A stretch of 64,000 nucleotides of DNA from Cymbidium sinense (lineage: Eukaryota > Streptophyta > Magnoliopsida > Asparagales > Orchidaceae): assembly GCA_021442155.1 (NCBI GenBank), contig CM038221.1:148667601-148731600 (forward strand), given 5' to 3'. Positions 11,755 through 23,490 of the stretch are shown here, one piece after another. How positions within the stretch are numbered: position 1 is the first letter of the stretch; the number at the start of each line of letters is the position of its first letter. The translations under genes were made by a program, and so were the position numbers. Below the pieces are notes generated by a model. The model did no database searches. It was not told the DNA's origin and worked only from the letters and a program-made list of their open reading frames with translations.

Positions 11755-14349
11755 AAATACCCCCAAACAAATTTGATTTGCACATGAAGTGAGTCATGTT
11801 TGTTGAAAACTGATTGACACTTTGAGTTGGCCATGGATCTTGAATCACTTCAGTTTCAATTTCAATTTCTTTTGGAGCTTTGACGGAATTCATCATTAGT
11901 ATGATGCATTGTGTTTAGATTAGCTAAATGATGGGATTTTGTGATGACTTTGGATGGATAAGAGTCTCTTTCACCATTTACTCTCTACTTAAATGGGTTT
12001 GCTGAAGTTCTTTTTCTTTTGTGTTATTGTAGATTTGGGTTTTCTCCGGCCATAGCTTCATACTGATGTTGAAAGTCAACTTTTCCTTCTTGTTCAAGCT
12101 TGATTGTTTGATGGAGGAATTGGTCTGTTTGCTTTGAGTTTTGAAACTCTTTTTGTCCAAGCTTTAAGCTTGATGGACTTGATGAAGGATTGTCCTAATT
12201 TATCATATTGACTTGTCAGGAAGGGCAGGTATGTTTTCAGTCCTATGTTAGCTACTTTGATGGACTTGTTGAAGGGTGCATACATATGACCTAGCCTTCT
12301 GGCTTATATTAGGTCTATAATGTTGAGTTATCAATTCAGTAATGAGAGCTTTAATAGATTGAATAACCACATAATCTCTTTAGTTTGGCCAAAAGCTTTG
12401 TATGAACTATGAAATTGCTTCCTCGGTCCTATGCTTTCTACTTTGACGGACTTGATGAGAAAATTGACTTTAATGCGTGCTTGATCGGCTATTTGAAAAT
12501 AGATTGTTATCATGCCTTGTAGGCAATAAGATTGATTTGAGGCGGGAGAAATTTCCTGATTATCTTGGTCTATCGATCAAGTAGAAAGATCTCTTAGATT
12601 ATGGTTGCTTTTAATCACTAAGTTGAATTTGATTTGAGATTGAACGACTATCATCATTGGATTGATGAGCAGGGGCTCTTTCACTGCAGCCTTTTCTTAT
12701 GGCTTGTTGAGTGAGGAGAGCATAAGCAACTCGACCATTTATGGGCTTGTTGATTTTTAGAACTCATTTTCTATGTAGAGGTTGATATTTTCCAACTTGT
12801 TGATTGAAGATTAAAATTAGAGTTCTTGACTTGATCTTTGACATTTAATAAATGAGAAATTTTGAATATTTATTGTCTTTTCATGTAGAAATATATTCTT
12901 TTATTTCTTGTAAGACGACTTTGACCATGTTATAATATTCAAGGATCTGATAAAGCTTGATGTGAATGTATATACAAGAAGATCCCTGTTTCATGGAGAG
13001 GATTGAACAACCTTGATCATAAAAGCTCATATCTAATAAGATTGAATAATTCAAAATATATTACAAGGCTTGATTTTCTTTCTGAAAATCGTGATATATT
13101 TTCAAGCATACTATTTATATATCTATCTAAGGATCTTGGCTTAGAGCACGATATCAAATCGATAAATATACATGTCTATCTAATAAGCTTTCAATCTTGT
13201 TAAGAATAATGACTTTGCTTTGGACTTGTTGAAGACTTGAGTTTGAAATTTGTATTTTCAGCTTTATGCCTTGGTGACTTAATGGAGTTGATGATTTATT
13301 CGAGATGAGAATGTCTTACTATGCTTTATTTCGGACTTATTGAATACAATCTCAAATTTTAAAATTTGTATTTTCCTCTTGTCATGGCCTGCTTTAATGG
13401 ACTTTAGTTGATGACATGGCGGATGAATATCTTGTCCATGCTTTGTGCTTTTATTATTGAAGATTCAATCTCAAGATTTTGTGGTTCATATTTCTTTCTA
13501 TCTGGTTTATGTCTTGACAGTTCAAGGAATTCTAAATTGTCTTGAAGACTTGTCTGATATGACCTCTACTAGCTTTCTACTTTTGTGGGCTTGTGAAATG
13601 CTACATGACCTAACCCTATGAGATTTGTTGGATAAATGAAAAAGTCATGGTATGCTTTGATATGTCGATGACATAACACCTTTAGTTCCTTTCTTTGTAT
13701 GGTGGAAGACTTATTTGGTCTCTTGCTACGCTAGTTGGACTTTGAAGAAATTTTCTTTGCTTTCGCTAACAAACTTGTTGAAGATTAAAATTTCAATGGA
13801 TATTGATACCAAACTCGACTTGTGCCTTTTAATTGAGGATATTTTTGTTGGATTTTTGGAATGACTATTATTGATGATCTCCTAGTCTAGGCCACAACTT
13901 ACCAAGTTGAGGCATTTGGAGATTTAGATGCTCTTATCTTTGAACTAATGAAGTAAAGATCTCTGCTATGTTTTAACTTTTAAGCAAAATATGACTACAT
14001 ATTTGGGCTGTTGAGTCAGATCTTATGACTTATGCCATAGATTTAATGTATGAATGGAAGATGTGGCCAACTTGATTTGCAATTTAAACTTAAAATATCT
14101 CTTTTGGTGAACTTGAACTTTGAATACATAATTTGAATAGTATGGGGATCTTTGCATGATGTCCTAAATACAATTTTTATTTCATGAGCTTTTGCTATAA
14201 AATTTAAAATTCATGTGATAGATGCTTCATTGAAATGTTCTTATGTTACATGAGAATTTTGAAAAACTTACATGTGAGAATATTCTTAGCACCGACCAAT
14301 TCATCTTCTTGAAAGTTCTGCACCATATGATTGAATGCATTCTTGTGAT
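11755..14349 (-). repeat. 3' UTR of element A with diverged repeats and polypurine tract
   Basis: Between pol and the 3' LTR there is no coding signal. From about 11,960 to 13,860 a word near TTTGATGGACTTGTTGAAG (plus orientation) recurs with heavy decay, for example at 12,169, 12,256, 12,442, 13,215, 13,340 and 13,395, at uneven spacing of roughly 60-300 bp. The minus-strand polypurine tract is read from the C-run at 11,760-11,764 (minus GTTTGGGGGTATTT), next to the LTR start near 11,754, and resembles that of element B. Confidence 0.6.
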
Positions 14350-16962
14350 TACATTTTTATGTGTAATACTTTTTTAAATATTGACCATTGATTGGCGACA
14401 TTGGTATTTCACCTTTGAAATCAATGAGCTTGCAGGCTTCTCCTTGATATAATTTATCAATGATGAAGGATCATTCTAATTAAGCTCAAATTTATTGATA
14501 TGGTGGGAATAATTCATTTTCTCAAAGAACCAATTCTCCTTCTTGAAAAGCTCGAGATGTATTGTATGATCAATGCTTTAGTTGCTCAATAGACTTTTAA
14601 ATTTTTTGCTTGGAGCCTAACTTGGTCAAGCACATCAAGCTCTTCCATCCATAGATGGGCATTCTAATCTTGGGTAAGATCGTGTTGAATGACTACTCGG
14701 AGTGAATGTAGCTCAACTTTGAGTGGTAGAATTGCTTCAGCCCTAAATACTAGTGCATAAGGAGTGGATTTTATGGGAGTTATGTTGGTGGTGCGGTAAG
14801 CCCATAAAGCTTCCACAAGCTTGGTATGCCACTCCTTTTTATTTATTATAAGGATCTTTTTAAGTTGCTTGACTAGTATTTTGTTGAAAGCCTCGGCCAA
14901 GCCATTTGCTCTTAGATTATAAATTAATGAGTATGGCCAATCAATCTTATGTTGATCAGCAAATCTATAGATTTTAGTGCTCTTAAAGGCTAGACTATTA
15001 TCTGAGATAATTATGCACTGCACACCACATCTATAGACAATAATGTGGGTGAAGAAGTTGGTCACATGCTTGTTATGACTTCCTTGAATGGGGCGGCTTC
15101 AACCCACTTGGAGAAATAATCAATGGCTACTAGGATGGAGTGATGACTAGCTGATGATGGCGAATCAATTGGTCCAATTACATCTGTTCCCCAACACTCA
15201 ATTGGCCAAGATGCTATCATTACCATGGACTAACATTCATGGCATATCTTGGCATGATGATACAATCTTTTACCATAGATGGCCCGGTATCCCATTATTT
15301 TAATTTTGGAAGCCATTTTGGGACTAGATTGGTGTGTCACATTGTCCTTCATGGATCTCAGCAATCACTTTGTTGGCTTCTTCTATTCCCAAGCATCGTA
15401 GCCACATCTTCTTGAAAGATCTACGATAGAGGGTATTACCAACATAAGCATATAATTGAAGCCTTTTCTCGAGCTGTACAACCATCAACTTATTACTTGG
15501 CAGTTTGTCTTCCTTAAAATAGTCGGCAAAGGGTTGTCCCCAACCTTCCTTCTCTTCTACGATAAGGATTTCATTTCGTGATGTTAACGCTTCCTCAGAT
15601 TGAGGTCTTTTCTCTTGAATAGTCTGAGGCTCATCTTGTTGACTTTGAGAAGTACTTGTAAGAGAGTGTGAGGAGCAATGTGAGTTGCATCTTGCTGACT
15701 TGCATTTGATGACCTCTCTTCTAGCGGGGACTTTAGGTTTACCGACTCTAGGACCCGATGAGTACAAACACTAATTAACACATAACTATTGTCGTCCATA
15801 CCCACCATTTCCTTTGCCAACTTAGCTAAACAATCTACTTTGCTACTCTTAGCTCTGGAGACTCAAGTCATAATGACATTTGAGATTTTCTTTATAAGCT
15901 TGAGAACTCTCTTGTGATAGTGGGCCAATTCAAACTTGTTGATTTTGTAAAGGCCCAACACTTGATTAATGATGAGCTGAGAATCGCCATAAACTTGTAG
16001 ATTCTAGACTCCCATAGAGATGGTTTCCTCCAAACCTGCCACCAACACTTCATATTTCACTTCATTATTGGTTCGAGGCTCAGTCAATCTATAGGAGTGC
16101 CTCTTTATACAACCTTTTGGCATGATCAAGATGAGACCAATGCCAGCTCAAACTTTTAAGAGATTTGTGGGCTGAGTGTATTTGATGAATGAAGCTCCAT
16201 CAAAATATAATTTCCATATTTATTGCTTTTCCTTTTGTATATATGCATGATCTACTCATCAAAACTAATCATTGAGTGATGAATCTATGGGATAAGGTGT
16301 GCGGAAGGAAAGCGAAATTTGCCCCTTCACCATTTTTGGGGAATATATGTGATGTCAAATTATAGCAGAAGAACAGCTCATCGTGCTAAGCGATGTGTCA
16401 ACACTGGTCTTATCATCAAGAACTTTAGTGGATCGGTCCTTGAGATGAGAGTAATTTAATGAGATAACATGTAATGATGAAGCTTCTGGACAGCAAAGAT
16501 CAAAGCCAAACAATGTTTCTTGATTGGAGAGTATTGTATTTCCAATCCTATTAGCCTTCGATTGATGTAGTATATGGTGTTCTTTTCTCTCTCTTTATTA
16601 TGTTGTGCAAATAATGCATCTAGATATTCTTCTAGTGCCACTGTGTATAAGATGAGGAGATTTCCTGGGATTGGTACTGCGAGAATAGGTGGGTTCAAAA
16701 AATACTTCTTAATAATGTCAAAAGCCTCTTGATATTCTTTGTATTATTTGAAAGGAGTATCCTTTTTCATCAACTTCTTCCTCTTGGATGCCAATCTCTG
16801 ATCGACGCCTCCAATGAATTTTTGGCTCGAAGTGTGGAATAGATATTTCTTCAATCGGATGATTGCGATCGAAGCTGACCTCATCTCAAAGACATGGAGC
16901 TGGTTAGCGACAGGATCCCTTAGATGACTCTCCAATGTGTTGACCATCAAAAATTTTATCAC
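14350..16962 (-). pseudogene. Broken pol of element A: RNase H, second RNase H, integrase
   Basis: Minus-strand domains in order. The RT tail and first RNase H (16,770-16,450) include KKLMKKDTPFK, PPILAVPIPGNLLILYT and LIFAVQKLHHYMLSH. The second, archaeal-like RNase H (about 16,220-15,800) has YFDGAS with its catalytic Asp, AGIGLI, NNEVKYEVLVAGLE, YGDSQLIINQVLG and CLAKLAKEMV. The integrase zinc-binding part (15,500-15,330) has NTLYRRSF, WLRCLG and EIHEGQC, where the partner His/Cys are lost. The integrase core (15,200-14,664) has FSKW, ISDNSLAF, ANGLAEAFNKILVKQLKK and EALWAYRTT. The C-terminal part, ending near 14,350, has GELVL and NGQYLKKYY. The second RNase H is diagnostic of the Tat lineage. 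Most of RT and all of protease were not found. Many stops and frameshifts make it non-functional. Confidence 0.9.
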
Positions 16963-17039
16963 ATATAATGCTTCTCTTAGGTACCCATTCTTGATGAGTT
17001 TTATTTATGGTGGATCTCTGGAAGTACAGTTCAGATGTC

Positions 17040-18060
17040 ACATTGCTGTCTTTCTTTAAAGTAGTTTCACTTTGAGGGTTTGGCCTCCAAATTTGCTTAC
17101 CTTTTTACTGGGACCTTTCGACGGAGGATTCTTGAACTCGTGGTCCAAGTGTCATGCCTCGATGTTCACCATGCGAGACTTGGATTGGTTGACATTTTGT
17201 CGGTTGGAGGAGGTCTCCTTGGAGGAGCAGCTCTAGCCTCCCTGATGACAAGACCTTGATATTTTCTTTTCATCAATCCTTTCTGCTTAGTAACTTTGAG
17301 GATCCGATGCACTCTTGCATATACAATTTTGAGTTTCCTCACTAGAGGCGGTCGACATTATCGAGTTCAAAGGACTATTTGATTTGACCGGTGAGCAATT
17401 TTGCTTTATCCATCTTAAATCAAACTTGTTATGGGTTGGAACACTTTCCCACGTTCCGTTGTATAACTTTGACAATGATTATTGAGCACATAATTTAACA
17501 TTTCTCTTTCTTCGCTGCCTCTGGGTTAGCTTGCTTCTAGATGAAGAAGCTTCTGCGTCACTACTTCTTCTCGAGGCTTAGGCTTCCATATTTATTTTCC
17601 TTTTGTAGGGATCTTTCGGTGGTAGATTCCTGGACATGCGGTCCAGGTGTCATGCCCTGATGCTACAAGGCTTGTTTAAAATAATCTTGAGTTCTTACTA
17701 CCACAGATGATAACTTTTATAGTAGATAATTATTTGCTTCTTTAATAATTGACCTTTGATATCTCTTCTTCATAAAACATTTTTCCTTTACAACATTCAG
17801 GACTCTATGTACTTTCATAGATTTCTTCTATAATATTTGAGACATCCATTGATCCCAAAAAGATTGCTTAACATCACTAGTAGAGCTATTCCTTTTCACC
17901 CATCTCAAAATTTGCAAATTTATTGTGAGAGTATGAATACTCACTTCTGGTTGTAAGGTTGGTTGTGTAATAGATGGCCCTAGCGAGTAGATGAACTTGC
18001 AGCTCAACATTCTTTCTTCTCCTCTGCATTCTAATTAGTTTTTCTTGAAAGAGGAGGCTT
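17040..18060 (-). repeat. Diverged tandem duplication (about 550 bp) in the leader/gag zone of element A
   Basis: Two diverged copies can be followed: 17,040-17,580 and 17,590-18,060. Anchors are GGACCTTTCGACGGAGGATT (17,110) against GGATCTTTCGGTGGTAGATT (17,610), AAGTGTCATGCCTCGATG against AGGTGTCATGCCCTGATG, CATCTTAAATCAAACTTG against CATCTCAAAATTTGCAAA, and a final GAGGCTT. I recognise no gag motif here. Element C has a palindrome array in the equivalent leader position. Confidence 0.55.
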
Positions 18061-18564
18061 CAGCATCATCCTAGTGCAAAAGGTTCAACTAGCATAGTGG
18101 TCGCATTCACAAGATGATTGAAACTTTCTGCCTAGTGATAATTATTTTCATAACTGGCGCCTCAAAATAATAAAATCTTTTGAATACAGAGGCTCTCTTT
18201 TGAGGAACCTCAGTAGCAGTAGCGACCATTCTAGTTATCATCCTCCCTTGTACGGGTTGGCATGTATAATATGTAGGAGCTTCAGGTAGAGGATTGTTTA
18301 CAGTAGCGATGACTGAGAAGTCTACACTACCAAATTGGATCCAACATCCTCAATATTGATAACAATGTTAGCCAGACAGATATTGGCTCCGTGACTTAGC
18401 TACATGATGAACGATGTATTCGATATAGAGAACAAGTAGATTAGTCATAAGAATATGGTTGATTTAAATTTAATTTCATTGAAAATTGGTTTTTTCAATT
18501 TTTTTAATACTCCACTATTATTATAGCTTAGATTCAACTAGCCAAAGATGGAAAGAGAAACCTA

Positions 18565-18582
18565 TCCCTAGTGGAGTTGCCA
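18565..18582 (-). other. Primer-binding site of element A
   Basis: Minus strand TGGCAACTCCACTAGGGA, 8 nt from the LTR end. It matches the site of element C at 15 of 18 positions. Confidence 0.75.
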
Positions 18583-18590
18583 GAAATCTA

Positions 18591-18912
18591 TGGGCTCCAA
18601 AAATTCTCCACTGACCTCTCAATGAAGAGAGTATGATTTAATGTCGATTAAATTTTTAGAAGGCAAATGGAATAGTAGATAAGATACTACCCAGAGATTT
18701 CACCCTCATTTTGTGAGGACTTTAGATCTGGTTCCAGGTTTTCTATAGGTGCAAGCACCTATAGTTAATTACCCCTCCCAATGTTGAAAGAGAACTTTTG
18801 ATTAAGGCTAGTCATTAGATTACTAAACACGTAGCACATAGTAGCAGCATGTGGAGCTATGAAATTTAGGTTCATGAAATTCATCATTATTTTACTTAAA
18901 GCGGATGGTTGG
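18591..18912 (-). repeat. 5' LTR of element A, terminal part
   Basis: On the minus strand this ends GGAGCCCA at 18,591, 8 nt before the primer-binding site. About 130 bp of it matches 61,026-61,155. It also shares a word with LTR C (ACCTATAGTTAATTA here, CCCATAGTTAATTA at 4,868), which shows the two LTR types are related. It stops at 18,912, where element B begins. Confidence 0.7.
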
Positions 18913-21052
18913 TGTTGACCTCACTTTTAGAGTAAGTCTTCAACCTCCTCATCATAAATCTTAGACTCTTATAAACACTAAGAGCTCTTAGTCTTAAGAT
19001 ACTTCTAGTGATTAGGTGAACACTTAACCTAAGCTTAGAGACTTAGAAGGGTTAGTCATAGGGGTAGGTTATGCCTCAAAGGATTTAGGGAGACTTGCCC
19101 ATCCCTATGGCTAAAACCTAAACCCACAAACCAAACCGCAAATGAAATTCAAATACCAAATCCAAATACAAATTTTAAACCAAATGATTGAAACTCATAA
19201 TCAAATCCAAAATCAAAATCCTTCATAAGCCCTATGATTTTATCCTATGGACTTAGCCTTAGTCAAATTCAAATCAATCCAAATTCAATTTATTTTCTCC
19301 AAGACCAAACCAAACCTCAAATTTAATTCATGTGCCAAATCTAAATCCAAACCCCAAACCAAATGGTTGAAACCCATAATAAAATCCAAAATCAAAATCC
19401 TCCTTAAAGCCTTATGATTGAATTCCATAGACTTAGTCAAATCTCTACCCAATTCAACCCAAATTTGATTGATATCTCATGAATAATTTATATCTTCATT
19501 TAAATTCACAAATATAAAGACATGAAGTATGAAGAAAAAAGACCCCCCATAACACTTATTAATTTATAAATTATAATTATTCTTTTATACTCTAGGTTGT
19601 ATAAGAGTATTCTACACTTTTCTTTTTAATAGGTACCAAACATCGACCTTTTATTCTTTTGTTAGCTATAAAATTGTTTGATATTTTATTTAGCAATAAA
19701 ATTGGCATGCATTTTTATAGTTTCTTTATGAATGATGATTTAATGTGTGGTCTAGATGTTATTAGGCTCTTAGGGAAAAATAAATTTTCTACTCCAACTA
19801 TAACTCATAATTAAAATTTTATACAACTCATAACCCCACATAAAGCCTAAGCATTCATATTGTTTCACTCTTGCTAAGAGCCTAGGGTTGTATGCCAATT
19901 TGAACAACCCCCTTAGCTGAATATTGTATGCTTAATATTATGCATTCATATTGTTTCACTCATGCTAAGAGAGGGTTTCTATCTTTGCACGATAGGGGAA
20001 GACTTGACATTTGAGGGTCTCTTTTGTGGTGGAAAACACCTCTTTCTCTCTGATTTAACCATAATCCATTTTTATCATGCATTTAGACATATGAAAAATC
20101 CTATAGCCTTTGTCAAAATGAAGTGTCAAAATCAAATAAAAATTGAAAAGATTTGCATTAGACTAAGTCATTACTCATACCACTCATGCTCTAGTCTCTT
20201 AGGGAGTGGGTTCAAGGACTTTAGTCTCTTTCTAAATAATAACAATTATCTTGCAAAATTAGATGACTTGCCAACATGATTTTAAAAGCATAGGAGGAGT
20301 TAGGCACGCACTCCAGGCAGTTATAAGTCCAGTAGACGGGTGATTTACTCTCTCTTATGGAGGTAAACCATATGCCCATTTTTGCTTAGATTTAGGTCAT
20401 TCTTTAGCTCTTTCTAAAGCTCTCTAGATTTAGGAACTGAGATTACTATTTTCTTTGGGCTACAAGCATAAATTCTCACCTCTTAGGATTTTCACAATCT
20501 TGTGTTGATGGATTATAAGCCATATTAATCTAATAAAATTTCTACTCAAATAAAATAATTCTCTACTTTCAAATTTATAAAGCCCAACCATATGATAGAT
20601 TGAAATGCTCACTTGGGCCTCTTAGTATCCAACTTATTCCCTTTGGCTTCCAAAATAAGTCTCTCCTTTTGAACTTCCCATTTGATTTTTTTCAAACATA
20701 ACCAATTTGTTGATAGTCTTACCCTCAAAATCTCTGGAGATAATAATTGTCTACTTTAATCGAGAGTATTCCTAAGGAACTCACATTCCTTAGAATGTAG
20801 CTAACTATGGGAGCTTTCCTCCATAGGGAACTTTAGAACCGAGTTTAATATAAACACTATTTTATTCATCCATGTAAAGTAGGGGAAAAAAATCTATGGT
20901 ATATTTAAAGACCCATCATGCATTAGGAGTCCTTATTAAGTGATTAGATCTATTGAATGGTGATATCTCTATCTTTTGAGATAGCATATCATACCTTAAC
21001 GTCATACTCGATCACTTCAATAAGTGCTCCCTCAGATCTACATGGTGTCCCC
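18913..21052 (+). repeat. 5' LTR of element B with an internal deletion
   Basis: It starts TGTTGACCTCACTTTTAGAG, as at 26,079. Positions 18,913-19,480 match the first part of the 3' LTR (26,079-26,510). At about 19,515 it jumps to sequence matching 39,373 onward, so the promoter block and the AT-rich middle are deleted. The end (CAGATCT...GTGTCCCC, about 21,052) is fused to pol. The ORF at 19,962-20,279 lies in LTR sequence and is not a gene. Confidence 0.75.
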
Positions 21053-23490
21053 TAAAAGTCTGACTCAACTCAGATTATTCCAAGGGCGGTTGGCATATCT
21101 AGGATGCTTCATTTTCAACCTATCAGGGAGATGTCAGCCATTCCCAACATTTGTCAAAAGAGATTTCAAGTTCAAGTGGGATGATAAGTGCCATCATACC
21201 TTTGAATACATCATGCACTACCTGATGACGTCACTAGTTCTAGCAGCCCCTATCCTGGGCAAGCCATTGATTCTTTATACTGCTACATTAGATGACTCCC
21301 TTGGCACTTTGTTGGTCTAAGCCAATGACAAAGGGAAAGAGAACACCCTCTACTATCTCAGCAGTCTCCTAATCCCCATTGAGGCAAATTATTTACCTAT
21401 TGAAAGCATTGCCTAGCTTTAATCTTTGCATCCCAAAAGCTATGGCACTGCATGCTTTCTCATAAGGTGAACTTGATCTCTAGAATCAACCCTCTGTAAT
21501 ATCTCATGACACGACTGACACTATCCAGACAATTGGCGTGATGGTCCATGATTTTGTCACAGTTTGGCATTACTTTCATATCCCTCTGTGCGGTGAAAGG
21601 ATAAGCACTAGCAAATTTCTTAGCAGCACAACCACTTCCTGTTGATTCTCTACTTAGTGATGACCTCCCCGATGAATAAATCATGAACTTATGGGACACT
21701 AACATTCACCGCTGGGAGATGTATTTTGATGGTGCGACTTCCTTTCAAAAGGGAGAAGAACTATGATCTACTCTCCCAAGAAAGGTAGGGGTATGAATAG
21801 TTCTCCTAACTCTGGACCGTAATATGATGAGATTCTCATATCATCTATCCAATCCATGCAACAACAATAAAGCCGAATATGAGGCTCTGATTGCCAATCT
21901 AGAGTTAGCCATTTCCATAAGCATCCATAATATCAACATCTTCAGGGATTCTCAGTTAGTTATCAACCAAATCATTGGGTCTTATAAAGTTTTAAAGCCT
22001 AAGCTCCATCACTACCACAAGTACACTATGGAGTTGTTGGCCCAAATCTCAGAGGTCACAAATTACAAGATTCCTCGAGGAGAGAATGTCATAGTATGCT
22101 TTAGCCAAGCTTGCCAAAGAGTTTTGTCCGGAAGATGAGTCTATACGAGTAAGGGTCAAAAATAGACAAGTTTTATCCCTTATTGATGTTGAACTCATCG
22201 AGAGACTCTCTCTTAAAGGGAGGTTACCATTGCCAAAAAGGATGATGAGTCAAATTGGAGGCAGCCATTCATGGATTATCTAAATATAGGTAAACTACCT
22301 CAAGAGAAGTCACTAGCCCATCAGATAAAATAGAGAGCCCTTTCCTACGCTTTCGTGGATGACACCTTATTCCAGCGGTCCTTCGATCGTATGTGGTTAC
22401 ATTATTTGGAAAAACACAAAGCTCGTAAGATCATGATTGAGGTACACTCAGATTTATGCAGAGCACACCAATCCGGTCTGAAGATGAAAGAAAAGATCAA
22501 TAGACTAGGATATTACTGGCCATCGATGATCACAAACTGCATGGATATTGCTAGGAGATGTCACAAATATCAAGTGCAGGATGTGGTCCTACACCAACTG
22601 TCTAACATTCTACACCCTACATTGGCCTCATGACCATTTGAGTGTTGGGGTACCGACATAGTGGGTTCGATTGATTCTCCTTCCTCTAAGGGTCATCGTT
22701 CATCCTCACGCCACTACTTTTCCAAGTGGGCGGAGGCGATCCCACTCAGAGAGGTCACAACTCATCATGTGCTCCAATTTTTCAAGAGTCATATCGTATA
22801 TAGGTTCGGGGTGCCTCAATGAATTATATCTGATAATGATACTGCATTCAAGAGCACTAAGATCAACAACTTTACTTGGAGACACAACATAGATTAGAGA
22901 TATTTTACAATCTATTACCCGAGGGCAGATGACTTAGCAAAAGCCTTCAACAAAACTCTCATTATATTAAAGAAGACACTCGATGACAATAAGTGACAGT
23001 GGCATGAGCAATTATTTAAAGCCTTGTGGGCTTACTGCGCCACATATAGAACTCCAACCCAATCCACCCCTTTCTCCTTAGTGTATGGGTCTGAAGCCGT
23101 TCTACCATTAAAAGTCCAACTTTCACTAAGGATAACTATGGGTAGCAAGATCACAATAGAGCAGAATGCCAAGTTGCAGTTAGAAGAGCTCAAAGGATTA
23201 GAGGAGAGATGCCTACAGGCATGCTAGAACCTCGAGTTGTACACAACCAAAATGATTCAAGCTCACAATAAGTTGGTCCGTCCTAGGGCTTTTCAAGTAT
23301 GAGAGCTTGTTTTAGTTCTAAGGAGACCAATTGTTGCTCATCGTAAGATGAGAGGCAAGTTTGAACCCACTTGGGAAGACCCTTTTGTCATAGAGAAGGC
23401 CTACTAAAGAGGATCTTATCATCATCATATGAGAGAGCACCCAATGCTTTCGATCAACAGGCTCTACCTAAAGAAATATTATCCATAAAT
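21052..23490 (+). pseudogene. Broken pol of element B: RNase H, second RNase H, integrase
   Basis: Plus-strand domains in order. RT tail to RNase H (21,052-21,420): LFQGRLAYLG, FNLSGRCQPF, LAAPILGKPLILYTA, NTLYYLSS. Linker: VKG.ALANFLAAQPLPVDS. Second RNase H (21,715-22,130): YFDGAT, NNNKAEYEALIANLELAI, FRDSQLVINQIIGSYKV (D in place of the usual G before DSQ is not seen; R precedes it). Zinc-binding domain (22,350-22,600): TLFQRSFDRMWL, EVHSDLCRAHQSG, YYWPSM, ARRCHKYQ. Integrase core (22,640-23,130): W.TDIVGSI, FSKWAEAIPLREV, ISDNDTAFKSTKI, AFNKTL, LWAY, LVYGSEAVLPLKV. C-terminal tail: MRGKFEPTWEDPF and NRLYLKKYYP near 23,485. Stops and frameshifts throughout; the Asp residues of the second RNase H and of the integrase are still visible. 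Confidence 0.92.

Noticed and set aside
11065..11800. R1 sequence (11,066-11,754 and 45,061-45,752) as an independent dispersed repeat, with the 11-kb copy as an empty site for the 45,770 miniature element
   Set aside because: Both copies sit exactly where the two LTR starts of element A should be; sequence beyond them is 3' UTR on one side and host DNA on the other, so no empty-site inference holds.
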